DNA from: Planctomycetota bacterium
GTDB lineage: Bacteria > Planctomycetota > Planctomycetia > Pirellulales > Lacipirellulaceae
Length of the DNA: 64,000 nucleotides
Direction: 5' to 3'
NCBI GenBank assembly: GCA_029259945.1
Contig: JAJDEF010000012.1
Coordinates: 186,001 to 250,000 of the forward strand
The notes under the pieces were generated by a model, which worked only from the letters and a program-made list of their open reading frames with translations, made no database searches and was not told the origin of the DNA. This document shows, in pieces, positions 51,498-61,447 of the stretch. The position numbers and the translations under genes were made by a program. Within the stretch, counting starts at the first letter, position 1. Every line of letters begins with the position of its first letter.

Positions 51498-51719
51498 CGG
51501 TGGGTGCGGGTTTCGGCAAAAGAGAGGCGAATAGGCGTTTCTTTTGGTTGGCCTCGCATTTTTACAGGTTTTTTTACTCGGTGGGCATCTTCTGATAGTT
51601 GCTAGTCGGGTTGTTCGTAATCATTTTTTTATTGCTAACACATAACAATCGGTCGTAAAGCTGCGGCCTACCGGCTGGATCGCTCGCTTGCGAGACGCCA
51701 CTTGGGGAGAATTTGTCTA
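51498..51719 (+). other. Long 5' leader of the PEP-CTERM gene
   Basis: The DNA between the strong promoter and ATG 51720 holds no gene. It includes T-runs (near 51570 and 51625) and a GGGGAGA ribosome-binding site at 51705-51711, 8 nt before the ATG. Its length allows post-transcriptional control, but I recognised no known RNA motif. Confidence 0.4.
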
Positions 51720-52418
51720 ATGATTGGTGCTACATGGGTGAGAGCCCATCAATGTTTTTTTCTAGGCTTCTTGAGCCTTTGTATTCTTGGCAACACAGCT
51801 AATGCGGGCTTCTTGCCGTCGGGGCCAGAACTCGATGAGCAATCGGACTTTGCGTTTCCCAGCGTTACGGGCGACTTTACGTCGAATGTGCTGACGGTTA
51901 ATGGTTTCAATGCTAACACCCAGCTTGATATCGGGCCCGGCACAAGTGCCGATCATAGTCTTTTCCAGTCGACTCTCGCCGTTACGGGCGTGGGTATCGA
52001 CAACGCCGGCGCAGTGACTGCGGGTGGATCTGTCTTGGTGACCCTTGGCGGCTTTTTTCCTGGTGGCACATTTGATACCACCTACGGCCCACTCACTGCC
52101 GGAGACATTTTGTTGTCGGGCACCGTGGTCGAAGTGTTGCTCGATGGCGGTCCAAGCCCTGGTGGCGTGGGCGACGACAATCTTGAAGTAGCTTTCCAAG
52201 TGACTGGCGGCTTACTTGCGGGCGATTTTGGAAGTACGTCTGTGATGAAAATCAATGGCGCCTCGGGTGGCGGGCTCCCCAGCAATTGGAGTGGTGATTA
52301 CTCGATCGGCGGTACCCTTGATATCATCGGCCCTGCTGTCCCTGAACCCAGTTCCATTGCTTTGGGGCTGCTAGGCACCTTATTTGTACTGACCCGTGGA
52401 TCGCGGCGAGACTCGTAA
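51720..52418 (+). CDS. PEP-CTERM secreted protein with a shared beta-rich domain
   Basis: A 232-residue exported protein. A signal peptide (FFLGFLSLCILGNTANA) precedes a beta-rich, Asp/Gly-rich mature region and the PEP-CTERM tail VPEPSSIALGLLGTLFVLTR followed by GSRRDS. The mature part (about 90-205) shares a phrase layout with the repeated domain of the exoprotein at 52890, for example EVAFQVTGGLLAGDFGSTSV and GDYSIGG. The two may interact or descend from one ancestral domain. ATG 51720 has GGGGAGA ahead. No catalytic residues are seen; a matrix protein is likely. Confidence 0.8.
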   Translation: MIGATWVRAHQCFFLGFLSLCILGNTANAGFLPSGPELDEQSDFAFPSVTGDFTSNVLTVNGFNANTQLDIGPGTSADHSLFQSTLAVTGVGIDNAGAVTAGGSVLVTLGGFFPGGTFDTTYGPLTAGDILLSGTVVEVLLDGGPSPGGVGDDNLEVAFQVTGGLLAGDFGSTSVMKINGASGGGLPSNWSGDYSIGGTLDIIGPAVPEPSSIALGLLGTLFVLTRGSRRDS

Positions 52419-52889
52419 ATACAGAACCGTACTATCGTGAGGCTAGCAGGACACGTTCGCCTCTAAACTATTTGAAATTCGCATAGGACCAGCCACGCGG
52501 GCCATCTCGTGGCTGTCGACCCCGCTACGATATCGTAGGGATGCGGGTGTTGACTGTCTGCCACGCTAATGAAATGAGCGGGAAACTTGGCTACAGGCGT
52601 TTGATCTGCGATCGTCGCCGGTGATAGTCGCCTGAGTTCCACTTGTTCTCTTTTTTCGTCCTTTGCGGGTTACCAGACCTCTTTCGCTGCGCAGGCGCTC
52701 GGGTTGTCCTGGCCTGTAGAGGGGTTTTGCGAGATTTTTTCTCTTTACTCAAAGACCAGTGTCCATTTATGAAATGCACCAATTAGAGTGAAATGACTAA
52801 CAGATTTTTTTCATGGCGATCCATTTTTCGTTTTTATACCTATTCCCCACTAATCACACGAAACCAAATTACTAACTAGAGGCAATCTT
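52419..52889. other. Intergenic region upstream of the large exoprotein
   Basis: About 470 bp with no credible gene; the 63-codon minus-strand frame at 52591-52782 is Lys/Arg-rich noise. The last 100 bp before 52890 are AT-rich and probably hold the promoter of the exoprotein gene, with AGAGGC as ribosome-binding site 8 nt before the ATG. No repeat or RNA was recognised. Confidence 0.45.
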
Positions 52890-55800
52890 ATGTTCAATCT
52901 ATTGAATCGAGCTGCGAAGAAGAAACGCCGCAGCACAAACGTCAGCCGGAGCAACCGCCAGTTCACAGCCGGTCGGTCACTTCACATGGAAACACTAGAA
53001 GATCGGCGTGTGCTCACGTTGCTAGGGGTTGCCCCCTTGGCTGCGCCGCTGATGACTTTCAATGTGGACGGGGCCGTCAACTATGACGCCGTCAGCGATG
53101 CCTTCTTGGTCGACGCGACTCCGATTTCGATCGACTCTTCGGTCAGTCCGTTCGGGTTTTTCTTCTCTGGCGATTTAGACATCAACATCGAAGTCGACAG
53201 CACCGGCACTTTGGTGGGTGGCTCGGTGGGTGACGACTTTGCCCTAATCGGCGATGTTGACCTGAACGGCGATTTTGTGGTGGATGCCTCGGGCAGTCTG
53301 CTCACCGGCGAAATCTTGGCCTTTGGCCATCAAGATTCGGGCGGTTTGACAGACAACTACGACTTCCGATTCCAGATCACCGGCGGCCTGCTGACGACGG
53401 GTGCCCTGGCGGCTGATTACCTGGGCAAAGACATCGGTATCACGGCGACCAGCGAAAACTCGACTTTTACCGGCGATTTTAACGTCAACTTTAGTGGCAA
53501 TGTCAAAGGAACAGTCGGCACGATTGACCCGATTCCGTCGAATCCGGCCATTGATATTGAGAAACTCACCAACGGCGTCAACGCTGACGACCCGATGGAT
53601 GCCCCGGCGGTGAATCCGGGCGACGTGGTGACTTTCACCTATATGGTTCAAAATACAGGCGACGTTGCGTTCGACTTTGCTGATGTGGTGATCGTTGATG
53701 ACAATGGCACGCCGAGTGATCTGCTGGACGATTTCTCGACGACCTCCGGCGATATTACGCTCCTGGCTGCTTCGGATGTGGGTGGCGACCTTATTCTTTC
53801 GCCGGGTGAAACTTGGCAGTATGAACACTCAACCGTAGCTCTTGACCTTGAGGCCGGTTTGTCGGATCTCGTACCGGACGGCACCTACCAACTGGGCAAC
53901 CACCCTGACGGCAATGCGGGCCCACCGACTTATGGGTTACGGCTCGATGGTCTCACCACTGGCAATGGCAGCGACATCTTCACCTTTAGCTTCGATCAAG
54001 CCGACGGTGCTGATGTGAAAATGGTTGTCGATGGCGGCGAGATCACTATTTCGGGGACCGTCTTTGGTGGCCGTGTTGTAAGCAACGCTTACGTCGTTGG
54101 CGAGTCGGGCCTCTGGGATTTGAGCTTCACCTATAACGGAGCCGGCTTGGTAGCTGGCGACGATGATCTGCAGGTAGATGATCTACTCGCTGGAACGAAT
54201 ACTGGCACCATTACCAAACTGTTCGGCGACCTCGCGACGCACGACTTGGTAGATTACGCCGGCTCACATGACTTCGCATTCCAGTTAGGCAACGAAGCCG
54301 ATGACTTGGGTCATCGCGGTTTCGCTGGCATTTCTGGCTGGGGATGGATGAACCACGCGCCTACGAGCGATCCCGCGTGGCTCGACCACCATTTGGCAGC
54401 CTCTGACTGGCTCTTTACCGGAGAGCTGATCTCGCAGCCCATCTACAAGAACACTGCCGTGGTTACCGCACCAGATGCGACCGACATGGATATGTCGCAC
54501 TACACGAATCCGGATATCCCCGTGCAGCTTGATCCACCCCATATCAGCTACAATGTCGATGGCTCGGTCAGCTACGATAGCCTCACCGACATCTTTACAC
54601 TCGACGCGACCCCGACCACGATCACCTCGGCGAGCAATCCGTTTGGGTTCTTCTTCGATGGCGACCTGGACATCAATATCATCGTGGATGATACGGGGTC
54701 ACTGGTTGCCGGCACCGCTGGCGACGATTTCGTGTTGGTCGGTGACGTCGATCTCAACGGGGACTTCGTGGTCGACCTTTCGGGAGTCCTGCTAACTGGT
54801 GAAATCATCGAGTTCAGCAGCGCTGACAGTGGTGCAACCACCGACAACTATAGCTTCTTGTTCACGGTTACCGGTGGTTTGCTTGCACCCCAATACTCGG
54901 GTCAAGATTTGAAGATCGAAACGACCAGTGAGAACTCGACGTTCACTGGCGACTTCACGACCAACTTCAACGGCAATGCCAAAGGCAGCCTCTGGCCAAT
55001 GGCATCGCAGGCAGATGTGCGAGCCAGCGTCGGCAACTTTGTCTTCGTTGACAATAACGCCGACGGTATTCAAAATACGGGGGACCAGGGCATTAACGGC
55101 ATCACGGTTAACCTGCTGAACGATCAGAATATGGTCGTTGCTTCGACCGTCACCGATTTTGATGGCTTTGGCAACGCTGGCTTCTACCTGTTCTACAATC
55201 TCGCAGCGGGCGATTACCTCATTGAATTTGAAGTGCCCGAAAACGTCACCTTCACGACCCAGGATGCGGGTCTTGATGACACGCACGATAGCGACGTCAA
55301 CGTGGCAACCGGCCAGACCGGCGTTATCACACTTGCCGATGGACAGCATCGACGTGACGTAGACGCAGGTGTATTAGCAACTGTCACCGAAGAAACCACG
55401 GTTTACTCGGTGGAAAACTATGTGAACCGACACCAAAACAAGCGTGCTGGCAAGGTCAAGTCGCTTGATATGCAATATAGCGCCGAGCTAGACGAATTGT
55501 ATGTCTCGGTCGACTTCAAGGCCTACCGTGGTCGATTGACCGACGGGTTCACGATTGTGATTACTGGCGGCGAATGGCCGGCAGGCACGGAAGATAAATT
55601 CGCCATCTTCTACTTCGATGCCGATATCCGCCATCGTCACGGCGGGCCCGTGCTCAACGTCTTTGGCTACAACGGCAAGTACAACGCTAAGTCGTTCCGC
55701 GATAGTGATGGCAATCGAAGAACCTACGATCCCGATCGCATTGCCACCTCAATGGATAACAGCACCGGGTGGGTTAAAGATCTTGTGGTCGACACCTATC

Positions 55801-56213
55801 GGGTCAACGGGCGTTGGCATCGCACGATGAGCTTCCGCATCGTCGCTTCGGCGGTGAATAGCCACACGAACCTTGCAGGCACCGATTGGGAAGGGGCCCA
55901 GTTCGGTAGCATGACCTCGTTTGCAATCGACACTTATGACGGGTTGTATACGAAGTACAACGGTGATGGCTTCCTGAAAAAATGGAAATACCGCCGTCAC
56001 GGGTGGATGGATGGCGACTGGGTTCATACCACACAGCAAGTTGTCGAAACTCAAGTGCCGATTGAAGAATTCTTCAACGAGTTTGGCTGGGTTGTGACGG
56101 ACTACGTCGAAGGCAGCAGCGATGGCGATCCACCGGTAGACGAAAACGATACAATCTCTGATTTCGATTGGGCCGGCTCGGTTGACGCCGCCATGGAAGA
56201 TATTTTCGTCTAA
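52890..56213 (+). CDS. Large LEDRRVL-type planctomycete exoprotein with duplicated domain
   Basis: A 1107-residue secreted or surface protein. The N-terminus is basic and leads to METLEDRRVL (about 32-41), the planctomycete N-terminal motif of exported giant proteins. Domain A (about 58-205) and domain B (about 552-700) are clear duplicates, sharing FGFFF.GDLDINI, GDVDLNGDFVVD and TSENSTFTGDF. Between them lie a DUF11-like region (about 215-320) and an unassigned beta-rich region. An SdrD_B-type domain (about 710-825) contains VFVDNNADGIQNTGDQGING. The last 280 residues are unassigned. It is probably an adhesive or structural protein. Confidence 0.85.
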   Translation: MFNLLNRAAKKKRRSTNVSRSNRQFTAGRSLHMETLEDRRVLTLLGVAPLAAPLMTFNVDGAVNYDAVSDAFLVDATPISIDSSVSPFGFFFSGDLDINIEVDSTGTLVGGSVGDDFALIGDVDLNGDFVVDASGSLLTGEILAFGHQDSGGLTDNYDFRFQITGGLLTTGALAADYLGKDIGITATSENSTFTGDFNVNFSGNVKGTVGTIDPIPSNPAIDIEKLTNGVNADDPMDAPAVNPGDVVTFTYMVQNTGDVAFDFADVVIVDDNGTPSDLLDDFSTTSGDITLLAASDVGGDLILSPGETWQYEHSTVALDLEAGLSDLVPDGTYQLGNHPDGNAGPPTYGLRLDGLTTGNGSDIFTFSFDQADGADVKMVVDGGEITISGTVFGGRVVSNAYVVGESGLWDLSFTYNGAGLVAGDDDLQVDDLLAGTNTGTITKLFGDLATHDLVDYAGSHDFAFQLGNEADDLGHRGFAGISGWGWMNHAPTSDPAWLDHHLAASDWLFTGELISQPIYKNTAVVTAPDATDMDMSHYTNPDIPVQLDPPHISYNVDGSVSYDSLTDIFTLDATPTTITSASNPFGFFFDGDLDINIIVDDTGSLVAGTAGDDFVLVGDVDLNGDFVVDLSGVLLTGEIIEFSSADSGATTDNYSFLFTVTGGLLAPQYSGQDLKIETTSENSTFTGDFTTNFNGNAKGSLWPMASQADVRASVGNFVFVDNNADGIQNTGDQGINGITVNLLNDQNMVVASTVTDFDGFGNAGFYLFYNLAAGDYLIEFEVPENVTFTTQDAGLDDTHDSDVNVATGQTGVITLADGQHRRDVDAGVLATVTEETTVYSVENYVNRHQNKRAGKVKSLDMQYSAELDELYVSVDFKAYRGRLTDGFTIVITGGEWPAGTEDKFAIFYFDADIRHRHGGPVLNVFGYNGKYNAKSFRDSDGNRRTYDPDRIATSMDNSTGWVKDLVVDTYRVNGRWHRTMSFRIVASAVNSHTNLAGTDWEGAQFGSMTSFAIDTYDGLYTKYNGDGFLKKWKYRRHGWMDGDWVHTTQQVVETQVPIEEFFNEFGWVVTDYVEGSSDGDPPVDENDTISDFDWAGSVDAAMEDIFV

Positions 56214-56242
56214 GCCCTAACTTGTTTCGTAACACAAACTTC

Positions 56243-56277
56243 AAGCCTGGCCGGTCGCAAGACTGGTCAGGCTTTTT
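56243..56277 (+). terminator. Rho-independent terminator of the exoprotein gene
   Basis: A 14-bp stem (AAGCCTGGCCGGTC at 56243-56256 with GACTGGTCAGGCTT at 56261-56274) closes on a GCAA tetraloop, with some G-U pairs, and runs into T residues. It lies about 30 bp after the stop codon. Confidence 0.88.
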
Positions 56278-56323
56278 CTGTTATAAGAACGGTGTTCTGC
56301 GATCTTCAATAACCGCGAACACC

Positions 56324-59206
56324 TTACTGCAACACTTCTTGCAACCAGCGCCCGGTGTGGCTTTCGTCGCACTGGGCGATTTTTTCGGGGGTGCCTGTGG
56401 CGACCACTTGTCCGCCTGCGATGCCGCCCTCGGGGCCCAGGTCGATGACCCAGTCGGCCGACTTGATGACGTCGAGATTATGCTCGATGACCAGTACGGT
56501 GTGTCCCAGCTCGACTAACTGCTGTAAAACTCGCAGCAAGCGACCGATGTCATCGGTATGTAGTCCGGTGGTCGGCTCGTCGAGGATATAGAGTGTCTTG
56601 CCTGGGGCAGGGCGGCCCAACTCGGCTGCCAGCTTGATCCGCTGAGCTTCGCCGCCGGAAAGGGTTGTGGAACGCTGTCCCAACGATAGATACCCTAGCC
56701 CAACCTCTGCTAAGCTGCGGAGCATTCGGTGAATCGTTTCGTGGTTCTCGAAAAATTCGGCCGCTTCGTCAATGCTCATGAGCAACACATCGGCGATCGA
56801 CTTCTCGCGATATCGCACCGCGAGCGTCTGCCGATTGAACTGCCGCCCATGACAGATGGGGCAAGTGACAAACAGGTCGGGCAAAAATCGCATTTCGATT
56901 CGCTGTACTCCTTGGCCCTGACACTGCTCGCAACGGCCCCCCTTGGTGTTAAAGCTGAACCGACCCAACTTGTAACCCAACTGTTTCGCATGTTTGGTAC
57001 CGGCAAACACGCGGCGCACGTCGTCGAACACGCCGGTATAGGTCGCCGGGTTGGAACGAGGCGTACGGCCAATGGGGGACTGATCGACATGGATTAACCG
57101 GTCGAGCTTGCTTGCCCCGCGCAAAGCCCGATAGGGCCCCGCCTTGGCAAACGCACCGTTGAGTCTCTTGGCCAGCGCTCGCGCCAAAGTATCGATCACC
57201 AGCGAACTCTTGCCTGAGCCACTGACGCCTGTCACGCAAGTGAGCGTTCCCAGCGGAAAAGCGACGTCAACATTTTGTAGGTTATTGGTCGTGACTCCCT
57301 CGATTTGCAACGTACGCGTTTTGGCAATCCGGCGTCGCTCTGAGGGGGTCGCAATTTTCAGCCGTCCCGAAAGATAGCCGCCGGTGATTGATTCTGTATT
57401 TTGCGCAACCTCGTCGGGCGTGCCTTGCGAGACAATCTTGCCGCCCCGATGCCCGGCTCCTGGCCCCATGTCGATTAGCCAGTCGGCTGCCCGCATCATC
57501 GCTTCATCATGCTCGACCACCAGCACCGAGTTGCCTTGCTGCTGCAGGTCGCGTAGCGATTCGATCAGTCGGACATTATCTCGCGGGTGCAACCCGATCG
57601 ACGGCTCGTCCAGCACATACAGTACGCCCACCAATCCCGAACCGATCCCCGTGGCTAGACGAACGCGTTGCATCTCGCCACCGCTCAACGTATCGGCCGA
57701 GCGGTCGAGCGACAGATAACCGACGCCCACTTTTCTTAGGAATCGCAATCGCTTTGCGATCTCCGCCACTAGCGGGTCGGCGATGGGCTGTTCGCTTTCA
57801 TCAAATTCTAGCGAATCGAAAAACTCGAACGCCTCGTCAATCGGCAGGGCCGTAATCTCGTGGATGGCTCGACCGGCCAGTCGGCAACCGCGAGCCTCGG
57901 CCTGCAACCGTGAACCACCGCAATCGGCACATCGCACCTCGGCCCGAAACTCGGCTAACCGCTGCTGCTCGCTCTCTTTTTTGGCTTTGGCATAGTCCAT
58001 CTCTAAATGGGCGAGCACGCCTAGAAAACTCGCTGCATCGCCATCCAGTAACTGCTGTTGGGGCTGTTCTGGCCAAGCCGCGAGCGGTGTATCCGAATCC
58101 ACTTTCGCTTGTTGCAAAAAATCTTTCAATAGTCGGCGCTGTTTTGTCTGAGCAGTCGTCGTCGCACCTCGCCACGGAGCGATTGCGCCTTCCGTCAGAG
58201 ACAACTTTCTGTCGGGCAACACCAATTCTGGATCGAATCCCTCACGAATTGCCAACCCATCACAAGTTCGACAAGCTCCGTAGGGGCTATTAAAACTAAA
58301 AGTCCGCGGTTCGACCTCAGCCAAACTCCGCTTGCAGTCAGGGCATGCGTAGAGTGTGCTAAAGACCTGCTCTTTCCAGCCGTTCTCTGCTGTGGTTTCG
58401 CTGGGGCTTACATTGCTGGACTTCGCTTTTGCCTCGGGGGTAAGGTAGCTAATTCGAAGTGCGCCCTCGCCATGCTTGAGCGCCAAACGCACCGACTCGG
58501 CCAAACGATTTTCTAACCCTGGCCGAATGATCACCCGATCGACCACCGCTTCGATGTCGTGCGATTGCCTGGCTTTTAGCTCGGGTAAGCTCTCTACCTC
58601 GTGAGTCTTTCCGTCGACGCGAACGCGAACAAACCCATCTCGACGAATTCTCTCGAAGACGTCCTCGTGCTTTCCTTTGCGACCTCGCACCATGGGAGCC
58701 AGGATCAGCACCTTTGTCGACTCGGGAAGGGTCTCGAGAGCTTGCTGAATTTCGGCCGGTGTTTGCTGCGCGATGCGAGTACCACACTCGGGACAGGCGA
58801 CCTCCGCAACCCGAGCCATCAACACTCGCAAAAAATCGTAAATCTCGGTGACCGTTGCCACGGTACTCCGTGGATTGTTACTGGTGATGTGTTGATCGAG
58901 GGCAATGGTCGGCTGCAGCCCCTCGATCACGTCGACATCGGGCCGCTCCATTTGTTCGAAAAACTGTCTCGCGTAGACCGAAAGGCTCTCGACATACTGC
59001 CTTTGCCCCTCGGCGAGCAGGGTATCAAAAGCCAGCGAACTTTTGCCCGACCCGCTGAGTCCTGTCATCACCACCAGTTGGTGCTGGGGGATATCGAGAT
59101 CGACGTCCTGTAGATTGTGGGTCCGTGCCCCACGAATACGGATCACGGCCTCTGCCTGACGAGGCAAATGAGCGTCTCTCGGGGGTGTGGCAGGGGTACT
59201 AGGCAT
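56324..59206 (-). CDS. uvrA: Excinuclease ABC subunit A
   Basis: A 960-residue UvrA, the damage-sensing ATPase of nucleotide excision repair. The first ATP site [15 protein letters not shown] is at about 49-63, and the second [16 protein letters not shown] at about 655-670. Both halves keep LSGGE signature motifs and DEPSIGLHP or DEPTTGLH Walker B regions. The UvrB-binding/insertion region retains [20 protein letters not shown] (about 168-187). Zinc modules are CPDC...CRTC (about 288-316) and CEQC...CPIC (about 740-770). Length fits UvrA. Convergent with the exoprotein; divergent from ilvN. Confidence 0.96.
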   Translation of the reverse strand: MPSTPATPPRDAHLPRQAEAVIRIRGARTHNLQDVDLDIPQHQLVVMTGLSGSGKSSLAFDTLLAEGQRQYVESLSVYARQFFEQMERPDVDVIEGLQPTIALDQHITSNNPRSTVATVTEIYDFLRVLMARVAEVACPECGTRIAQQTPAEIQQALETLPESTKVLILAPMVRGRKGKHEDVFERIRRDGFVRVRVDGKTHEVESLPELKARQSHDIEAVVDRVIIRPGLENRLAESVRLALKHGEGALRISYLTPEAKAKSSNVSPSETTAENGWKEQVFSTLYACPDCKRSLAEVEPRTFSFNSPYGACRTCDGLAIREGFDPELVLPDRKLSLTEGAIAPWRGATTTAQTKQRRLLKDFLQQAKVDSDTPLAAWPEQPQQQLLDGDAASFLGVLAHLEMDYAKAKKESEQQRLAEFRAEVRCADCGGSRLQAEARGCRLAGRAIHEITALPIDEAFEFFDSLEFDESEQPIADPLVAEIAKRLRFLRKVGVGYLSLDRSADTLSGGEMQRVRLATGIGSGLVGVLYVLDEPSIGLHPRDNVRLIESLRDLQQQGNSVLVVEHDEAMMRAADWLIDMGPGAGHRGGKIVSQGTPDEVAQNTESITGGYLSGRLKIATPSERRRIAKTRTLQIEGVTTNNLQNVDVAFPLGTLTCVTGVSGSGKSSLVIDTLARALAKRLNGAFAKAGPYRALRGASKLDRLIHVDQSPIGRTPRSNPATYTGVFDDVRRVFAGTKHAKQLGYKLGRFSFNTKGGRCEQCQGQGVQRIEMRFLPDLFVTCPICHGRQFNRQTLAVRYREKSIADVLLMSIDEAAEFFENHETIHRMLRSLAEVGLGYLSLGQRSTTLSGGEAQRIKLAAELGRPAPGKTLYILDEPTTGLHTDDIGRLLRVLQQLVELGHTVLVIEHNLDVIKSADWVIDLGPEGGIAGGQVVATGTPEKIAQCDESHTGRWLQEVLQ

Positions 59207-59248
59207 GAGAACTGGGGAGCCGAGCGACTAAAAGAAAGAGTCCACCCA

Positions 59249-59309
59249 CCCTGGGACGGCCCAGGGACAGGGGCAAAACGGCTCAGCCTATCACTGGGCT
59301 GCCCAGTGA
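59249..59309 (+). promoter_or_regulatory. Tandem hairpins upstream of ilvN
   Basis: Two compact stems lie 80-140 bp before the ilvN start. CCCTGGG-ACGG-CCCAGGG spans 59249-59266, and TCACTGGG-CTG-CCCAGTGA (perfect 8-bp stem) spans 59291-59309. They share the CTGGG/CCCAG core. They lie in a probable leader and could regulate the branched-chain genes or be decayed repeats. No branched-chain-rich leader peptide was found. Confidence 0.45.
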
Positions 59310-59389
59310 GCAACCTGCCTGCCCGGTTGCCGCCGCCGCTGCGGCCGATTATCATCGATGGTTTCGTTTCTACTTGGAGCCCTACGACT

Positions 59390-59923
59390 ATGCGCCACGT
59401 CCTCTCTGCCCTGGTGCAGAACGTGCCTGGAGTGTTGGCCCACGTGGCTGGCATGTTTGCCTCGCGCGGGTACAACATCGATAGCCTCGCCGTCGGCGAA
59501 ACCGAAGATCCTCAGTTGTCGCGAATGACTTTTGTGGTGGTTGGCGACGATAATGTGTTGTCACAGGTTCGAAAACAGCTCGAAAAAATTGTCACCGTCG
59601 TTCGAGTCGATGATGTGAGTGCCCAGGAATACGTCGAGCGCGATCTGATGCTGCTCAAGATTGATTCCTCCGGTGGCAAGCGGGCCGAAATTCGTGAGCT
59701 TTGCCAGATATTCCGCGGTCGAGTCGTCGACGTCTCACCCGATCAGGTGATTGTCGAAATCTCTGGTCAAGAAAAGAAAGTGGTATCGTTCATCGAACTG
59801 ATGCGACCCTTTGGCATTATCGAACTCGTGCGCACCGGACGTATCGCCATGGTTCGCGGCGTTCAGCCCGCCAACGAAGACGAGACGTGCAATGCACTTT
59901 CAACCCCACCCGTAACCAAATAA
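59390..59923 (+). CDS. ilvN: Acetolactate synthase small (regulatory) subunit
   Basis: A 177-residue regulatory subunit of acetolactate synthase, which stimulates the catalytic subunit and confers valine feedback inhibition. The ACT domain is at the N-terminus: LSALVQNVPGVLAHVAGMFA, then SRGYNIDSLAVGETEDPQLS, followed by RMTFVVVGDD. The second domain begins near 80 (RDLMLLKIDSS). ATG 59390 is the family start; the frame extends upstream to 59117 without homology. No ilvB gene is in the window. ilvC follows 102 bp later on the same strand. Confidence 0.93.
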   Translation: MRHVLSALVQNVPGVLAHVAGMFASRGYNIDSLAVGETEDPQLSRMTFVVVGDDNVLSQVRKQLEKIVTVVRVDDVSAQEYVERDLMLLKIDSSGGKRAEIRELCQIFRGRVVDVSPDQVIVEISGQEKKVVSFIELMRPFGIIELVRTGRIAMVRGVQPANEDETCNALSTPPVTK

Positions 59924-60025
59924 CCAATTCTCGGCTTTGCCAATCGATAAACAATGCTTCGCGCTCGACCCTAAAAGCAGGGACGACGATGTGATTTCAA
60001 ACTAACACTCAGGAGTTTCCCATCC

Positions 60026-61030
60026 ATGGCTGCAACAATTTACTACGACAAAGATGCCAACGCGAAAGCTCTCGAAGGCAAAACGGTAACGATTCTTGGC
60101 TACGGCTCGCAGGGCCACGCCCATGCCCAAAATCTACGCGACAGTGGGGTAAAGGTCGTCGTCGGCCAACGCCCCGGCAGCGCTAACTACGAATTGGCCG
60201 TCAGCCACGGGTTCGAACCCCTGCCGATCGAAGAAGCCACGAAGCAAGGCGATCTGGTCAACATCTTGCTACCCGACGAGGTGCAGGGCGACATCTATCA
60301 AAACCAAATCCGCGACAACCTGCAGCCGGGCAACATCCTGATGTGCTCGCACGGGTTTAATGTCCACTTCGGGCAGGTCGAAGCACCCAAGGGCGTTGAT
60401 CTGCTGCTGGTGGCTCCCAAGGGCCCTGGCCACTTGGTGCGTAGCGAGTATACCGCTGGAGGCGGTGTCCCTTGTCTAATCGCGCTGAGCGACGATGCCG
60501 CTGACACAACCTTCGAAGCAGGCCTTGCCTATGCCAAGGGCATCGGAGGAACCCGAGCGGGAGTCATTCGCACCACCTTTGCCGAAGAAACCGAAACCGA
60601 TCTCTTCGGCGAGCAAGCCGTTCTCTGCGGTGGTGCTGCCGCGTTGGTAAAAGCTGGTTTTGAAACCCTGGTCGAAGCGGGCTATCAACCCGAGATGGCT
60701 TACTTCGAATGCATGCACGAGCTGAAGTTGATTGTCGACCTCTTTTATCAGGGTGGGCTCAACTACATGCGTTACAGCGTTTCGAACACGGCCGAGTATG
60801 GCGACTACACCCGTGGCCCACGGATTGTGACCGACGAGACCAAAGCCGAGATGAAACGGATTCTCGAAGAAATCCAGAGTGGCGAATTCGCCCGGCAATG
60901 GATTCTCGAAAACAAAGCCGGCGCCCCGGCGTTCAAAGCGACGCGCCGTCGCGAGCGCGAGCATGGTGTCGAAACCATCGGCAAAGAGCTGCGAAAGTTG
61001 ATGTCGTGGATCGACGAAAAAGAAGTTTGA
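60026..61030 (+). CDS. ilvC: Ketol-acid reductoisomerase
   Basis: A 334-residue class I KARI. It converts acetolactate or acetohydroxybutyrate to dihydroxy acids in valine, leucine and isoleucine synthesis, using NAD(P)H and Mg2+. The Rossmann motif [17 protein letters not shown] is at about 26-42; the QRPGS that follows carries the cofactor-phosphate determinants. The C-terminal knotted domain has the metal ligands in ETDLFGEQ and the conserved [12 protein letters not shown]. Length equals the family standard. It lies 102 bp downstream of ilvN, so an ilvNC unit is likely. Confidence 0.96.
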   Translation: MAATIYYDKDANAKALEGKTVTILGYGSQGHAHAQNLRDSGVKVVVGQRPGSANYELAVSHGFEPLPIEEATKQGDLVNILLPDEVQGDIYQNQIRDNLQPGNILMCSHGFNVHFGQVEAPKGVDLLLVAPKGPGHLVRSEYTAGGGVPCLIALSDDAADTTFEAGLAYAKGIGGTRAGVIRTTFAEETETDLFGEQAVLCGGAAALVKAGFETLVEAGYQPEMAYFECMHELKLIVDLFYQGGLNYMRYSVSNTAEYGDYTRGPRIVTDETKAEMKRILEEIQSGEFARQWILENKAGAPAFKATRRREREHGVETIGKELRKLMSWIDEKEV

Positions 61031-61109
61031 TCTGCGGCACACAGTACAATGACCAAAGGTCGCCCAGGTGCTTAGAAATTTGGTCCGTGATCGCTGTTAT
61101 TGAGGACAG

Positions 61110-61373
61110 GAGATTAGCCACAGATGAACACGCAGGTGAACTGCAAAGTTGCAATTGCATGAAATAAAATGAAATTAATTGAACCACAGAGGGCACGGAG
61201 AACACTGAGAAAAGCTTGTTTTCAGGCACTCTGTGCTGCTCTGCGTCCTCTGTGGTAAATTCCTCTTCCTGTCTTTTGATTGATCGTGCCGACTTTGCAG
61301 TCGTCCTGAGATGAACACGGATAAACATTGATTTTAACAAGCATCTGTGCCTATCCGTGTTCATCCGTGGTTT
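61110..61373. repeat. CACAGATGAACAC-family inverted repeat interrupted by a second element
   Basis: TTAGCCACAGATGAACACG (ending 61132) and, after the inserted element, AGATGAACACGGATAAAC (from 61309) rejoin into one arm. The inverse arm (TATCCGTGTTCATCCGTGG) lies at about 61352-61370. Without the insert this would be a hairpin of the same type as 27751-27861. It occupies most of the 417-bp gap between ilvC and the next gene; the rest of the gap shows nothing. Confidence 0.78.
61133..61308 (+). mobile_element. Miniature palindromic element, copy 2, flanked by 11-bp direct repeats
   Basis: This 176-bp non-coding element begins CAGGTGAACTGCAAAGT and ends with the imperfect inverse (ACTTTGCAGTCGTCCTG); the 17-bp ends match at 14 positions. 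It is directly abutted on both sides by AGATGAACACG (61122-61132 and 61309-61319), an exact 11-bp direct repeat as left by transposition. An internal ACCACAGAG palindrome spans about 61183-61257. It matches copy 1 (19774-19936) throughout, in inverse orientation. No coding capacity; it would need a transposase supplied elsewhere. Confidence 0.82.
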
Positions 61374-61447
61374 CTTCTTACTTCTCAGCCACTTGCTTTT
61401 CCGAGGAACCTTTTCTTTGGATAGTACTGACGATCGCACTACTGCGA

